Assembly (NCBI GenBank): GCA_900239685.1
Contig: OENT01000053.1
Span: forward strand, 62,001 to 126,000
Reading direction: 5' to 3'
Source of the DNA: Rotaria macrura
Lineage: Eukaryota; Rotifera; Eurotatoria; Philodinida; Philodinidae
Length of the DNA: 64,000 bases
Of the stretch, positions 1 through 13,900 are shown in pieces (the first letter of the stretch is position 1; each line of letters opens with the position of its first letter). A model generated the notes under the pieces. The model did no database searches. It saw only the letters and a list, made by a program, of their open reading frames with translations, and had not been told where the DNA came from. The position numbers were made by a program, and so were the translations under genes.

Positions 1-3000
1 ATATGTCTATGACAACGAAATAGAACTTCTTTTTTATAGACTGTGTAGATTTCTTTGAAAATAAAATTCACTCTCGTAATATCATCTTCTACTCTACGCG
101 AACAATTATCATTGTGTTTCTTAACGTACGAATAAGACTAAGAAGAAGATGTCTGGCACAGTATATAAATTTACATTGAAAAATCATTCTTTCTCGTTCT
201 ATGGTATCGATAGGATGCATTCATTTCTTGCCACGAAAAGATTGAGCGTACTTAAAAACAGTAAATTTCATTTCTTCTACTTAAAATACATACTCTCATC
301 AATTGAAATATTACATAATCACGATATAGACACTAAAGAACGAGAATTAGATAAATATAATTTCGTCTAAACCAGTTAATATACAACTATTAACAATAAA
401 TTTGAACAAATTCAATTGTACAAGTAGACGAAATAACAAGTCAATTAACAAAAGACAAATGATATTTCAATATCAACGAGGAAATGTACAAGTGAACAAT
501 CAATGAAAGATTCGTTAGTGAGAAAAAACTCAGTGTGCCGTAACGAAGAATATTCAGTAGGTATATAATCAATTGAATACAATGACAGACAGTGATAAAT
601 GAGCAACATTAATAGTCGTATGACTCATCGTAAAAACTTATACATGAAAGAAGATAAGAAGATACAGTGATAGTAATCAATGATTATAGATTTTAGTCAA
701 GACAAATCTATGTACAATGAAAGTAACTCTAGAAAAGTCATAAAATTTGATTAATAAAAACTTTGATAATCAATATATAAATCGTAATAGCAAAAATAAG
801 AATTTTGTCATATTTTTCGTTATCTTATACAATTGATATTCAACTTATAGCCAACAGAATCAAATTTTATTTATACATGATTGATAGAAAAAGAAAACGT
901 TAAATCTCAACTCATTGAGAAATTAATACATTAGCCATAGAAAAGGCACTTGATTTTGTTTATTCGTAGAATAAACAAAATGACATTCTTGTGAAGATCA
1001 GGAAGGATATTTCATCTTACGTTTATTTATGTGATGTAAAACATACATACAATGAACCATTCGATTTAAATCTGATTTCGGAATGGAAAAGCAATCATTT
1101 CTGAAAATGCACAAATGATGGACAAGGCCGGGGGTGAGGCTAGAGATAATTCATGTGTAAGTACAAGCAGACTAGATTCTTCATTTATAAAAAAAATAAG
1201 AAGAAACGAATTTAGAGAACTTCAAGATCTTGGCAAGCGGAGCAGGGCATTATATTTTGACCTCATCATTCATAATCGTATCGATGTATCTAGGATGGTG
1301 CATATCTAACGTTTGCTTACGCACGATCACGTTGACCTTAAAATGCATAAAACTAGATTCTACCACGAATCTCATCTAGAGTATTTGGAAAGTCACCCCC
1401 ATGACCTAAGATAAAATCATCAGGAATGTTGGATGCAGCACATTTCTCTTCGACATATTTACGCAGAAAATCTCAGAAAATAATCTAACTAAGTCAATAG
1501 TTTGACTACAAGCAAAATATTATCGAATATACGAGTCTTGAACTAACTTGAAACAAAGAACTACCAAGATTTTCTAGATCAGCAATCACTGGATAAGGTT
1601 TCAAACTGCACTCTATAGATTTTATAACTGTCTTTGTTTATCTTAGAAATAGCCAAAAAATCTATTCTTTCCATTGAAGATATTAAATATGTGAGAAAGA
1701 GAATGACAAAAGAAAACCCATAATAGGAGAGGGGATTTATCAACCATTAACCAAAAGGCATTTCATTTTAGAATTCAATGATCCTTTCTTTTTTTTTCTA
1801 GCACTTAAGCTTTCTTATACTATGTAGACTAAAATGAATACTGCGTCTAGTCAACAGCAACTACTCATTCTAGGCTATTTGTTTCATTGACGATTGGACA
1901 TGATAATAGCAATCTTCTTAATTGCGAATGAAAACATGAATGGTATCCTATTCAAATTCTTCTGAAACGTTGATTAAATCTCAGGTCAAACAGGAAATAT
2001 GATGTTTAGTTGTACATACAAATGATTAAGTCTAAAGATTTCAGTCAGTAGAATCAATAGTAGCTCTTATTTTTCTTCTAACAAGCTCAACTTTATCGAG
2101 AAACCATCTTTTAAATCTAGACATTCGTTGTGTTTCAGTATGACTAGTAACTCTACTCATATTTCCTCTATATTTCTCGCCATAAACTATGTGAAGTTTC
2201 ACTTATAACTACATTGATGCACTGGAAAGCTAGTCCTCTGAATATTAGGATACGTCGAGAACAGACGATGAGAGAATACGATTGATCTTGAATAATCCAA
2301 TAAAATCGCTATGATAGTAGTACTGAAATACCTGAAAGATGCTTTATTACTGGCAAGCATAAGTAAAACAAAGACTACACTGATTGACAATAACTTCACT
2401 CAGAATATCCTAGTATTGTTTTAGAAATGTATACTTATCAAAATTGTATACATTCAATAGGAGTAAAACCAAGAAGTATTCAATATAATCTTCGAAATTT
2501 AAATCCTATGATTCCAAAATAGGGGCATTAAAATGAAATACGAGTCAACTCTGTCATTGACAAGATATAGACACAGTAGAATTGAGAGTGCTAATCTTAG
2601 AGTGCACAGATTCAGAAAGAATTTTATATTCTATCAGAATCACTGTAAAACTTAATGACTTACTCTCAAACATAACTGATGATATGCAGATGGTTAAATC
2701 GATTGTAAATACTGGAAGTAAAAAACAATTTACACTCTTAAAGAATAAGAATTATACGACGTCATTCTACATAGTAAACGTTCAGTTAGTACTCCTAATT
2801 TTGATTTTTGACATGAATCTTGTGATATTTTGCGACGTAACTCACTATTTTCTATCAGGATCATTGTGCTTTTTATATGGCTTCTTTGATGAAACAATGG
2901 TTCCTTATCTTATCGAACAAAAAATGAAAATACAAGGACATGTTTTGTTTACTTTCAACGCTTTCTGCGAAAATAAAATAATGATAAAATCATATTCGAC

Positions 3001-4505
3001 ATAGAGAAAATGAAGTATGAACAATCTCTCCGTTTACGTGTTATAATTGTAAACGCTTTCTTACATCTTATCTTTGAATACAATGAAACGAAACATTGCT
3101 GTTCATGAATGTTTTCCCATCGTTGTCAAGTAAGTTGAAATTCAAATTACAACACAAATTAAATACGAGCACATTTCAAATCTTACATTTTACATGTGAC
3201 AAGTTACAAATGAATTTTGAGTTCTATGGTATAAAAATCAATTGAAATATTTTTATTTTCGTTGCGCTACAAAACATGCTCTAGGATGCATCTCGTGCTA
3301 CGACGTGATAAATGTATTCTTCGGTACATGAACTCGAGCAATTTGTTTTTGCTTCTAACTTAACACAAGGATACATACATGAGGTATGATGATGAGAATC
3401 AGTCGATAGTGATTCTTACAAAGTAAATCGTCGCTAGAAAACACTAGCTAATCACGGATAAAATTAATAAAATAACTAAGAAAACAAGTACACAATGATT
3501 GACTACGATACATTCACAAAAGCTGACTCCGTCGAACTAATTAATGGATCTGTTAGTTTTTCATATTTGACTATCGCTCCTTTTCTACTTACATAACTGT
3601 ACGAATTGTTTTCCTTTTAACAAAAATCATCGAGTAGTTGAAATTTAACCGGAAACAATAAGTTTTTTTAAAAATAATACAAACTCTATTCACCATAGAT
3701 GACAATCTGCATTGATATCAATCATCGCACCATGTTAGTTGTTATCACGCATGACATCGGCAACGCATCATTAGGAGTCATATGTGCTCCGGACGAGATA
3801 GAATTATGCTTAACCAATCGTATGAATGCTGTAAAAAGAGAGATGGTTTGTGAATCACTTGTCTCAGAACAATCATGTTACGAGAAAAAAGGCCTCGGAA
3901 AACGTATAGCCACTTGTAAGTAACTTGCCTGAAAACAAAATACACATGGTGGGGTGCGAAAAACATTTTCTTTCCTCCCCCTCTATTATATTTTTATCTC
4001 GTTGCAAGATATGAAATTAATGCGAACAACACTAATAGAACAGCAAAACACAGCTTGTTTAGAAATAGAATAACCTTGAAGTCAAATTTTATTTTTCAAC
4101 GAAAAGATAAATTTCTCCTATCGTAGAAGATAAGTTAAATGTCATCGTTTGGGAATTGCTATAATTTTATTTAAGATAAAAAAAAAATTTCACTTTTTAA
4201 AAATAAGCATAAACAGTAACCAAGATTTTTCTAACCATTAGTTCGATTGAATATCTATAAAAGTTGTTCCTTGCCATCACAAGAAATCTGATTAACAAAT
4301 CACTTATTTGATATTTCGATCCATCGAATTTAGCTTTTCTGAAAAATCAATATTCTACGTCGAAATTATGATTAGGTACTTTTAAACAACTTACGTATGC
4401 AATCAATGTTCGGTCATTTTGACACACATCTCCTGAATGATTCAAGTAAAAGTTTGCACTCGAATTAAAGAAATGATGTCAAGGACAACATATTTCGAGA
4501 GACTA

Positions 4506-4737
4506 TCGGGACTTATTTTTTCGGGATTTATTTATTTAGTGAGGATTTATTAATTATGATAATATAACAGCATACTCACACTCTCACTAACAGGAATGCA
4601 CTTAGGTTTTCACTCACACCCGCACTCATGCCCGTTACCCATATCATATATTCACTCAGGAACTATATGGGATTTATCTCAATATGCTTAGGGACTTATT
4701 AATAAGTTCCAATAAATCCAGAAAAAATAAGTCCCGG
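4506..4737. mobile_element. 232-bp MITE with TA target duplication
   Basis: The ends are inverted repeats of about 27 bp. The left end starts TCGGGACTTATTTTTTC, and the reverse complement of the right end starts CCGGGACTTATTTTTTC; both continue into GGATTTATT with one further mismatch. TA dinucleotides flank both ends (4504-4505 and 4738-4739), as expected of Tc1/mariner-type insertion. The inside has no open frame, so it would be non-autonomous and mobilised by a transposase encoded elsewhere. Superfamily assignment rests only on the TA flanks. Confidence 0.65.
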
Positions 4738-5318
4738 TAACTGCTGATCAGGATGGCATATTAACGAAGCATCAAGTAATAGAAATTGGACTCAACAACT
4801 AGTATCGTTTTTGGTCGAACCCTACATCAATAGGACTAGTCGGAAGTACGCTAGAAAGAATATTTCATTTTAAACAATAATCTAAACTTCAATAGGTTTC
4901 TATATCCAAAGAACGTAACACATCAATGGAATAATTATTCAAAATGTATTTTAAATAATGAGCAGTTGACTGTGCCTATGGTATATTTAACTGAGTCCAT
5001 GTTAACACTGTCATCATAGGCATATGCTTTGAGATTTAATAATGAATTAATGTTAGAAAATAATTCTAATATAATATCTTGATAATTTCTGCCTGTTTCT
5101 GTATCTTATAAAAAACATTGTAATCGATCGATTGAGAAAAACGATGTATCATTGTAGAATGATGCATGATTCTCACAAATAATTACCATATGAGTTCGTA
5201 TTATTATTGTAAATTGAGTATTGACTAGTTATAGAATAAGAGTGTTACTCTAAATCAGACTGAACTGTAATCGATAGGTTTTTTTCCCTTACCAATACCG
5301 ATCAAAACTGTGAGGCTG

Positions 5319-5337
5319 GACCGGCCGGTACACTGAC
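5319..5337 (-). repeat. Short fragment of the 565-bp dispersed repeat
   Basis: The bases GACCGGCCGGTACACTGAC are, in reverse complement, close to the GC-rich GTCAGTGTGTCCGGCCG block near the left end of the two long copies at 6490 and 41288. Only this block is recognisable. It may be a truncated copy or chance similarity around a CCGGCCGG core. Confidence 0.25.
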
Positions 5338-5679
5338 ATAATTTTTTTACTAGCTCATCATAAAATATATATCAAAGCTTCCAATAAATTCATGTTACCC
5401 TTTTTTCGATCATTACTCTAGCATAGAATTAATCATTATGTGTTTACTCTTAAATTGCAACTATTCAATTTATTCCCATGATTTTTTACTATGCATCAGT
5501 AAAAGAAAAGTAAAATGTTCAAGTGATGTATAAGAATATAAAACAAAGCAAAATTTTCTTAATCAGCCATGTTCGTAATTGATTGAGTCTGGTGTTCTTG
5601 ATCATGGTAATTTTTCTAACTGTACTACTAGTATTAAATTTAGGCCACATTTTTATTAAAATACGCTTCGTATTGTACA

Positions 5680-5820
5680 ATGAATGATTCTACTGAACTT
5701 TCGCTCAAGCAACCTACGTTTTCAGTGCCAATTTCTGATTCAGATGATGAAGCTTGCATAACTAAAATATGTTTAGCAATAATCGATAAAACAGATAATC
5801 GTTGTTCATTGTGCTTCTAA
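5680..5820 (+). pseudogene. Coding-like fragment with CxxC, possibly decayed
   Basis: A 46-codon frame opens at an ATG with codon use like real exons and ends in CSLCF followed by TAA. Shifting the frame by one base at the stop opens a further stretch (KTLKFDFVDYHHELQWFCN) that could continue a C-x2-C...H zinc-finger-like sequence. This would fit a frameshifted remnant of a transposon or zinc-finger gene. I recognise no family. It could also be a chance open frame. Confidence 0.2.
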
Positions 5821-8477
5821 AACGTTAAAATTTGATTTCGTTGATTACCATCATGAGCTGCAATGGTTTTGTAATCGATAATCTCGACAGCAAGTAAGTC
5901 TCGAATCGAATTATGGATTGTTGAAGATGTTTTGTAATAAAGATTACTCGAGTTAGATTAGAAAAAAAACAGATTGAAAAACTATTAAAAAAATCTAGAC
6001 CATCCGCTCTACTAGTCCGGTTACAATTGTGTGATAAGAAATAATAACAGAAAATTCTTCAACTGTATTCAAATCTAACCTGAATGCTTTGTTCCATGTT
6101 ATATTTCAAGTATATGTTCATCTTTGTTGTAGATGTTCTTTTAACACGACTGAATTCGAACTACTTAAATTGTAGCTGTAATAGGATGTCAACATGTATC
6201 GATAAATAACATTCGAAAATAGTTGTAAAGTATCTCTGATCATCAAAGTCTCTTAAAGCTTGTTACGATTGTTAAAAGAATTTTTTTATAAAGATCCAGA
6301 AATATTTGACTGTTCCTTTTGCTTCTCATTGTACACTTATTCATAGAATGTTTTGACATGTAGTATTTCGGTGCCTGATTTTTTTTTAATAAGTAGTATC
6401 ATTCGTCGAGATAGACAAATTTAATTTCTTCTTTAACCATCTTTGTATGCATAGATTAGTACAGTTGCTAAGATCAATTTAGAACTTTTTGTGTAGTCAA
6501 AAAGTGAGTACACTCTAGAATCGGTCAGTGTGTCCGGCCGACCGTATACACTATAACGCTTTACAAATAGGTTCGATTGAGCTCAAATTTTGTGCACAGA
6601 ATTGCCTCATCAATATCTCGGTCGAGTTCGAAGATGAGAACGATCCGGCAAGAAATGGCTGAGTAATCGGGAAAATTGTCATTTTTCACCAAACAATCCC
6701 TGAGGTGGGGTACAGGGATTTTTTCAAAAAAAAACTTTTTTCTCAGAATTATCCACAACCTATATAAATCGACTCAGTCTTTAACGTTGATTCCGAATCT
6801 GATATCAGTTTTGAACCAAATCGTAGCTTTCTAACAAAACAGCGCCTGAAAAAGGTCTGAAAATGCACAAAAACTGCATTCAGAAACCAAATGCCTCGAT
6901 ATGTCTTAGATGACCACTAGTTTTGGGGTTTCCCAAAAAGGTTTACCAGGATACTTCTTCCGTGTACACATTCTGGAATGACTGATTTGTCTCATTCATT
7001 TTTTGAAGTACACATAACTCTCGGACTTAAGTCCGAAGTTTTCACATTTATTTTAATGTAAAATTGATCTTCTTGATATTATTAATAATCACGATATAAA
7101 TGAAACATTTGTTTAGTTCCTGTCTCGATGAATAGATATGTAAAAATTAATAAAACTATTTCATAGAAAATCTTTGAGAAACCAATAGTATCAAAGATAG
7201 ATTTGAAGTATTTATTTGGAGTTCTCACAGAAATATTTTGATTCATTCGATGATCTAACAGACCCACGGTCTACGGATGATTTCATCTCAGAAAAAGAAC
7301 AAAACTTGACTGTGCTCAACTTTCTTCTTTCAGATAGAAATATCTATTGCTTCAAAATTGCAATATCAATAAACTGTTCAACAAGTCCGAATGATATTGA
7401 ATAAATAAAAATTGCTATTTAATGGATAGATATTTTTTTTGTATGACCATCATTTAACCGTAGATCATTTTCTCCATTCGCATAGATTTGATTCAAGTGG
7501 TAAAAATATACAATCAATAGCTTGTAAACATGACGGAAGAAGTCATCGAAGAATTAAATAAAATCCTTCGTGTGCCAGCAGAATACTGGAGATACATTCC
7601 ATGAAACGCGTGGCTCGAAACAATAGTTATCAACTAGTGCATTTCTCTTGTTAATTATTTTATCATGCATCGATAAACCGTCTATTAAACATTTGTTGCA
7701 TACAAAACTCCTCTTCAATAAATATAACTCTCTAAGATTGTAAGGATGTCAATGTAAGTGAGCTTTCCTGTTCATGTCATCGACAGCAACGGCCAACCCC
7801 AACACTCATTACTGACAACCGTACGTTACAGATCTCCACTCGTTTGTCCGTCCATGTTTTATAGAGATGTAGTACAACTCTCATTCTAACATAATCTGAG
7901 TAGAATGAACCTCTAATTGTAAAGATCAGTCCTCGTATCCTGGTCCAAATACGTCGTAGCATTTATTTAGATAAACATAAAATCCTTTTCTATACAAAAA
8001 ATGAAATAAAATAAAACTTGAATCGAAATTAGAGGAAAACCATAGCCAAAGATTTGATTATAAAAAATTAGGATGTACACAATTATAAGTTGTAGTCGAA
8101 AGAAAAAGAATAATCGAATAACACTGAAGGTTATTTCGTAAACGATGAAACGAATAAATCGATACCCAAGCAGACAGACATGTTGGTTTTTGTACCTTTT
8201 GTGTTAACAAAACACGAGCAAACAATTCAACTTTTTTTTTAACATACGAGTCTCAATTGTAATTATCCTGAGAACTCAAGTTATCTAAGCGTTTCCACTC
8301 CCTTGTTATTAGTATTCTCATATGCTTCACGTTCTTCTTTTCACTGAACCAAAAACTTGAGTTTTGCTCTAGATCACAATGAAAATGCTGGTATGTAAAG
8401 AGAAGCTCAATTGTTTGTTTCATATTGTTGTAATTACAAAATTAGTACGAAAATTGTTACGTCTATCTGCTCGGGTA
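5821..8477. other. Gene-poor region downstream of NR1
   Basis: Apart from the dispersed repeat at 6490-7054, nothing here is supported as a gene. A 23-aa frame starting at 7531 (MTEEVIEELNKIL...) has exon-like composition but no neighbours to splice to. The 3' untranslated region of the minus-strand receptor should lie just below 8478. Confidence 0.5.
6490..7054. mobile_element. Dispersed repeat, copy A (~565 bp)
   Basis: This segment aligns over its whole length with 41288-41862 in the same orientation, with most bases identical by eye and small indels. It starts TGTGTAGTCAAAAAGTGAG, and near its right end has the partly inverted counterpart TTTTTTGAAGTACACA, suggesting terminal inverted repeats. 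A GC-rich palindromic block (CCGGCCG) lies about 45 bp in. No long open frame is shared, so it is best read as a non-autonomous element. Class unknown. Confidence 0.75.
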
Positions 8478-10904
8478 TCAGGAAATACGAAACAACGATT
8501 TTATCAATGGTAGCAGTTCATTTTCGTCTGCTGGTGATAAATTCTGCTCAATATTATGTCTTAATGTTGTTTGAAGCTTTTGCCAGGTCAAAAATGCAGC
8601 GATCATTTCATTAAGTATGTGACAAGCTTGTTCAAGTCCATACATTGCTTCCATATATTTCCATAATAATTCAATGTAGAAATTTTGTGCACGATAAACA
8701 GCCATGATATCAATTAGAATTGGTTCATGTTCTGCATCGCTGGTTGATAAACCTTTGGTTAGAAAAAATATCACAAGAGCTAATTGTATTATTTTGTAAT
8801 CGTATAATTTGATGTGTACGAATGATTGAAAGATTTTATTTATTTTTAAACAAGTTTCAGTTCCATGAATTGCGCGTAATATTGTAAAATTCGACGGAGC
8901 ATCAGTATCAGTTTCACGAATTTGTTGTGTATTGATTTGAAATACAAGTGCACTATTAAGAATAAAAGTGGATACAAGATTATATTTCGTTAAGATAAGC
9001 TTGTCATTAACATTCAATTGAATAAATTCAGGTATTTGTTTGAAGAATGCTAATAGACGCATTGCCGGTATTGAACGAGAATTCAAGTGTTCCGAAAGGG
9101 TTGTTGCATATACAGATGGATCCCATGGAAGACTATAGCGAGCAGCTAAAAGATATATTATAGTAATGAATGATAGTCATTTGTAGTGCAAAAGACAAAG
9201 CATATAATGAAACACAAGTATTAGAAAATTCATGAGTAAGCAACTCTCAAAAATACATTTCGTGATACTCTTTCACTTTCGAATTGATTGATGATGTATA
9301 ATCAGTTACATTCACATCTATCATAAATAAAATCAAGAGTGTACACATAGAAGCTTGATTAATGCTTTATTGCAATCCTTCATTTCGGTCGTCAGAAGTA
9401 ACAGAATTTGTCAGAGCTATTCGTTCGTATGACTGTCTCTTCTTTAGCAAACTAGTAACTGTTAACGAAGAATAAAAAGTGAACGATGTCGCTTTAATCT
9501 CGATATTCATTCTCACATGTCAGTTAACATAAGACCGATGTTCTATGTTCAAGATCATCACAAGATGATATATAAACTATTAATTTGTTTGTACATATGA
9601 TTTGACTCAAGTAACACTCTCGAGATAGTTTGAACCTTTTCAAAACAAAGCAAAGTTCGAGCTCGAATGAAACATAGCGATAATGACAAATATTCATCAA
9701 TAGACGTTCATTGAATTTTTCTACGTTTCATCATAATTTCACTAACCTAGTTCGATACGATTGTTGAACGCACAATCCACAGCTTCGATATGTTGAAAAT
9801 CTTCTGCAGTGAGCATCGTTTGATTCGATGACAGTGGCAATGCCGGTGAAAATTCAGTAAAATTATTCTGATCCTTAATTGTATCATTATTTGTCATCGG
9901 CTAAAGAGAAAAATGATTTAATCAATATGAAGTTCAATCTAGTAAGTTAAATGATTCGAAACCATAGATGATCGTAATGGAGCTTTTTGTTGAGTTATAT
10001 GATTACTTGATTGTAGTATGAAAGTTGAATATTCTCTGTTCCGATGACGTTTCATTGAATTTTCTACAGCCTAGAAATTTGTACAAGAATTATTTTGTTT
10101 GTAAAATTCTATTTTTCTTTCCGTTTCAATCAATACTTTTAGTAGTCGATCACGTTTCATCCCATTCACAAGACATTTGACCAAACGACATGCTGAACAT
10201 TGCCGTCGAGTTTTAAATGTTATTTCGCAAGTATTGTTGTGACGACAGTGAAATGCTTCCTGTATACGTAGAAAACAACAAAGAAAAAGTTCGAATAATA
10301 AACTTGAAAGTTTGTTATACTAAGATCGTAGCACATGCATGAGATTCCATCGAATCATCTTCCCAACGGCAGTGAGACTATTAGGAGTGATCAGGAAATC
10401 GATGGTTGAAATCGACTTGAATCTAGGGAACTCTCGTGGAAACCTATTGATTTTTCGTCAAAAGCTGAAAAATTTAGATCGAAGTCCTGATCACTGGCGT
10501 TTTTCTTTGAACTTTGTTTAAATAATCAAAGGCTTCTTACTTACTGGGTTTTTCAGAGCATTACGACGAAAGAAAATTTTGCAGCTTTCACATGAAATTA
10601 TACCAAAGTTCCGTCCCAACGCTTGTGAGCCACAAATAACGCAAACCAACGGATTATTTTGCATCTTTTTTGGAGATTTCAATTGATTGATGTTTTTCAT
10701 CTACAAGAATTATAAATCATTATTCGTCTTTACATTAGGAAAAACTGTACGATTCGTTACCATTCTATTGTTATTCTGTTCGGATTCTAAAAAGAATGTT
10801 TCGAATGATGATGGATTATTATTCGTACGAATTTGTTCGATAATTCTCTCATCACTCGTGATGATCATTATTCGACGTTGATTGGTATTTGTGACAGTTA
10901 TCAT
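8478..10904 (-). CDS. DAF-12/HR96-like (NR1J-type) nuclear receptor, copy 1
   Basis: Ligand-regulated transcription factor of the nuclear receptor superfamily, acting in the nucleus. Exons: complement(8478..9145, 9747..9900, 9963..10070, 10137..10259, 10545..10700, 10734..10904), all GT-AG and in phase, 459 aa. A two-zinc-finger DNA-binding domain spans residues ~77-145: finger 1 is C77-x2-C80-x13-C94-x2-C97, finger 2 is C114-x5-C120-x9-C130-x2-C133. The P-box is ESCKI; DAF-12/HR96 receptors use ESCKA, whereas most receptors have EGCKG. The ligand-binding domain fills residues ~240-459 and contains the family-like stretches FFKQIPEF and YRAQNFYIELLWKYMEAMYG. The C-terminal AF-2 position reads PLIKSLF, with Ser454 where family members have Glu. 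The ATG at 10904 was chosen because the same N-terminal exon exists in the paralogue at 14746-16390. The 33-bp intron 10701-10733 is unusually short. Ligand unknown. Confidence 0.88.
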
Positions 10905-13900
10905 TGATCGAAAAGATTCTTTGTTTTTGTCTAGAAAAAATCATTCTTAGAATAGAGCAATATCTGTCTAAGAAGTATTATTTTCTAATATTTCAAATTG
11001 AATATAAAGAACTGATTTGTAGTAAAAAGATTCAAATATTCAGGGAAAACTATTTTCTTGCTAAATAATGTTGTAAATTGATATACTGTCTTGTGAATGA
11101 ATATATATCCTCATGCTTTGTTTCGAATAAGAAGGATAAGATCTTTGGGAAAAAAAACAGTCAACAGAGAGAGTAACGATAGAAATCAGAATTACTCTTC
11201 TTTTTTTGTGTAATGAAAACGGGTAACTACGTAGAAATGTCATGAATAAGTAAGTTTAAAAGCGCAATCCCTTCAAAAATCATCGAATGAGAATATTCTA
11301 ATACATTGAGAATGATTTTATCGCTAGATACAATATTATCTGCATGTTTTTCTTTTTATTGCACGAAAACTAGAGCACCTGCAGAAGTTTCTTTCAATTC
11401 TGTTCGAACGAAACTAAGAAAAACAATGACTCTCATTTGCTACTCTTCTCACAATATTCTTTTAAAGGAAAGCAAGCATTTTTTTGTCCTTCGCGAATCT
11501 TTTTCAATACAGGGTACAGAATAGCAGCAATCTACTTTTGCCAGTACAATTTTTCTCTTGCCTCCATTTTGTTGTACCCATAAAACCCTTCGTTTTATTT
11601 GCATCGATGTATAAATATATGTCTATATATATACGACTGAAAAATCAAAAAACATTGATAAAAATGTGCAATAAAAATTTTTACATCTAGTTCGTATCAT
11701 TAATGTTCGAGTCTTTCGCATGAGATACTGTTTATTCATAACAGTATCTCGATGAGACGACTGTATCGTGTGACTTTTATTCGCTTCAACAAGTTATCTT
11801 ATAAAGCTCAACTTTGGGTACATTCTATTGGGATTGTGATTGACATATTTATACTTTGACTGGTGAAAAGAAAAGATATTTCTCACTGCAGAGAAATAAA
11901 GGAACTGTTCCTTTGCGTTATCTAGCGAAAAATAGAATGATTGAAATTCAGCAAAATTGTTTTCAATCTTTAATTACTCGTTTTGATTTATTCAAAAAGT
12001 TAAGTTTTTTTTTTTGAATAATATTCCCGGTTGCTACTAAATCTATGAGACTAGAATTTCAGTGACAATCAATATTTGTAATGAGTGTTTTTAAGTTATC
12101 TCTTGATTTCCACGAACTACATGAATCGAAGTTTGACCGATGCGAATTCTGTGATAGAGATGCACTACTAGATTCTTTTAACTTGTCAATGTCCGTTCGA
12201 ACAAGTGCGTATATCTAAAGAAGTTTATGAATGTGATTGTTCACTTGTATGACTTTATCAATTTCTCAACACACAATATTCAAATTTTTACATACTGATG
12301 ACAAAAAAGGTATGCTAATACATGAGCAAAATTTACTCTAAAAATGATCTTTGTTTCAATGTAAGACTAAGAATCCTTAGGAATAGAATAAGTAAGGCAA
12401 GAAAACGACTATGCTCCTTGTTTTTGTCGATGACTGTGACGAAAAGAAGAAAAACGCAACGTCTATAAATGTAAGAAAATAAACAAGAAATTCAAATACT
12501 TGTCAAAAACACAAATCTTGTTACTGTTCATAAGAATCAATAAAGAGTCTTATTTGCTAGTACTCGATTTCTTTTTTTTAATGTTCTTGATAGTTTTAAC
12601 TGACAATCGATATGTAGAATGAATTTTAAAAAAGAACACAAAGGAGTATTCTGTACTGTCGATAAAGACTTTGGTTTATACGCATATATCTTTCATTATG
12701 TACTTCTATATTTTATTGTTAAAGTCATAATCTTAATAAGATGTACTTTTGCCCTGATAAATATATAAGAAAAAAGCAGGACACTTAGTACATTCGAAAT
12801 ATCCATGAGAAAAGTGAGACGTCAATAGCATCGAAACATTTTATTAAAAATTTTTATTCCATTTTTATAAACGAAAAGAAAACTTATGTGATTAACTACT
12901 ATATTTCAAAGGTTAATATACAGAACAACATATTGAATTCTACATGAGAATGAAGATATACATATTCAAAAAAAAAAAGAATCTACAACTTACATCGTTT
13001 CTGGTAGCTATTTTAAATTAGTCTTAGTAGCAAATATTACAGGTTACTATTCTGAATGGATTTTATTGCATTGATTGACTTTTATTATATGCAGCGTTTT
13101 ATTGACTAACAAATGAAAAGAAAAGAAAACCTTTTGTGGAATATGCTCGATAGACAGGTGACGACGAAAACGTGTAATTAAGACATGTAGAGAATAGACT
13201 GGCAAATATCGAAAGTCGAATAACTGGAAATATAAAGCGTGTGATATAAAACACAATGATAATGGCTGTGGGACGATATTTTTCGGTTTTTCTCTCATTT
13301 CATCAATATTGCGCTCTTCCATATTCTACTGATTTATCAATGTTCTTCAAGGGAAGCATACACTATATGGAGTAATAATCGAACGATGTTTTTGCAAAAA
13401 AATACTTGGATTTTATTTACGACGAAGTTTGTGAAGACCAAGTTTAATTCGTTATCAAAGAAAAAAAACATTCATCGTTCGACAGTAATAAAACCAATAA
13501 ATTATGGCTGGACGTATGAAGAACATTATATCAGAAAATATAATTTCCTATGGATTCGATTAGTGTTTAGAAGAAGTTAATGTAAATCATAACACTATTA
13601 TTATCATCTTTATATGAATACAAAATAATCATCAATATCTGTTCAATTAATTACAATCATCGTTTAAAAAAATTAGATATTGAATAGGCTCACCTATGTG
13701 ATATTATCATTAATTATTTCATACATAATTATTATACTAGATAAATAGGATTAAATGAATAGCTTAGTAGTTGAAATATCAACTTGATGTGTTAGTATGA
13801 CTTTTTAGCTTGCCAAAATATAACACCTCGATGTTTTTAATACATTGCTTGTTGAATTATTTCGAAAGGAACGATAACTAGTAAGATAGCTCGAACATCG

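Larger units (their letters stand above)
1..5679. other. Gene-poor AT-rich region
   Basis: I see no recognisable gene here. Scattered open frames of 60-140 codons lack family similarity. The longest (2582-3004, 140 codons) opens with TTG, its first ATG is only near 2680, and it matches nothing I know. The one structured item is the short terminal-inverted-repeat element at 4506-4737. A fragment of a dispersed repeat lies near 5319. Confidence 0.6.

Noticed and set aside
2582-3004. 140-codon open frame
   Set aside because: It has no ATG near its start, unclear composition and no recognisable domain; kept only as a note in the regional entry.
8411-8614. 67-codon plus-strand frame
   Set aside because: It overlaps the 3' end of the receptor ligand-binding exon in antisense and has no similarity.
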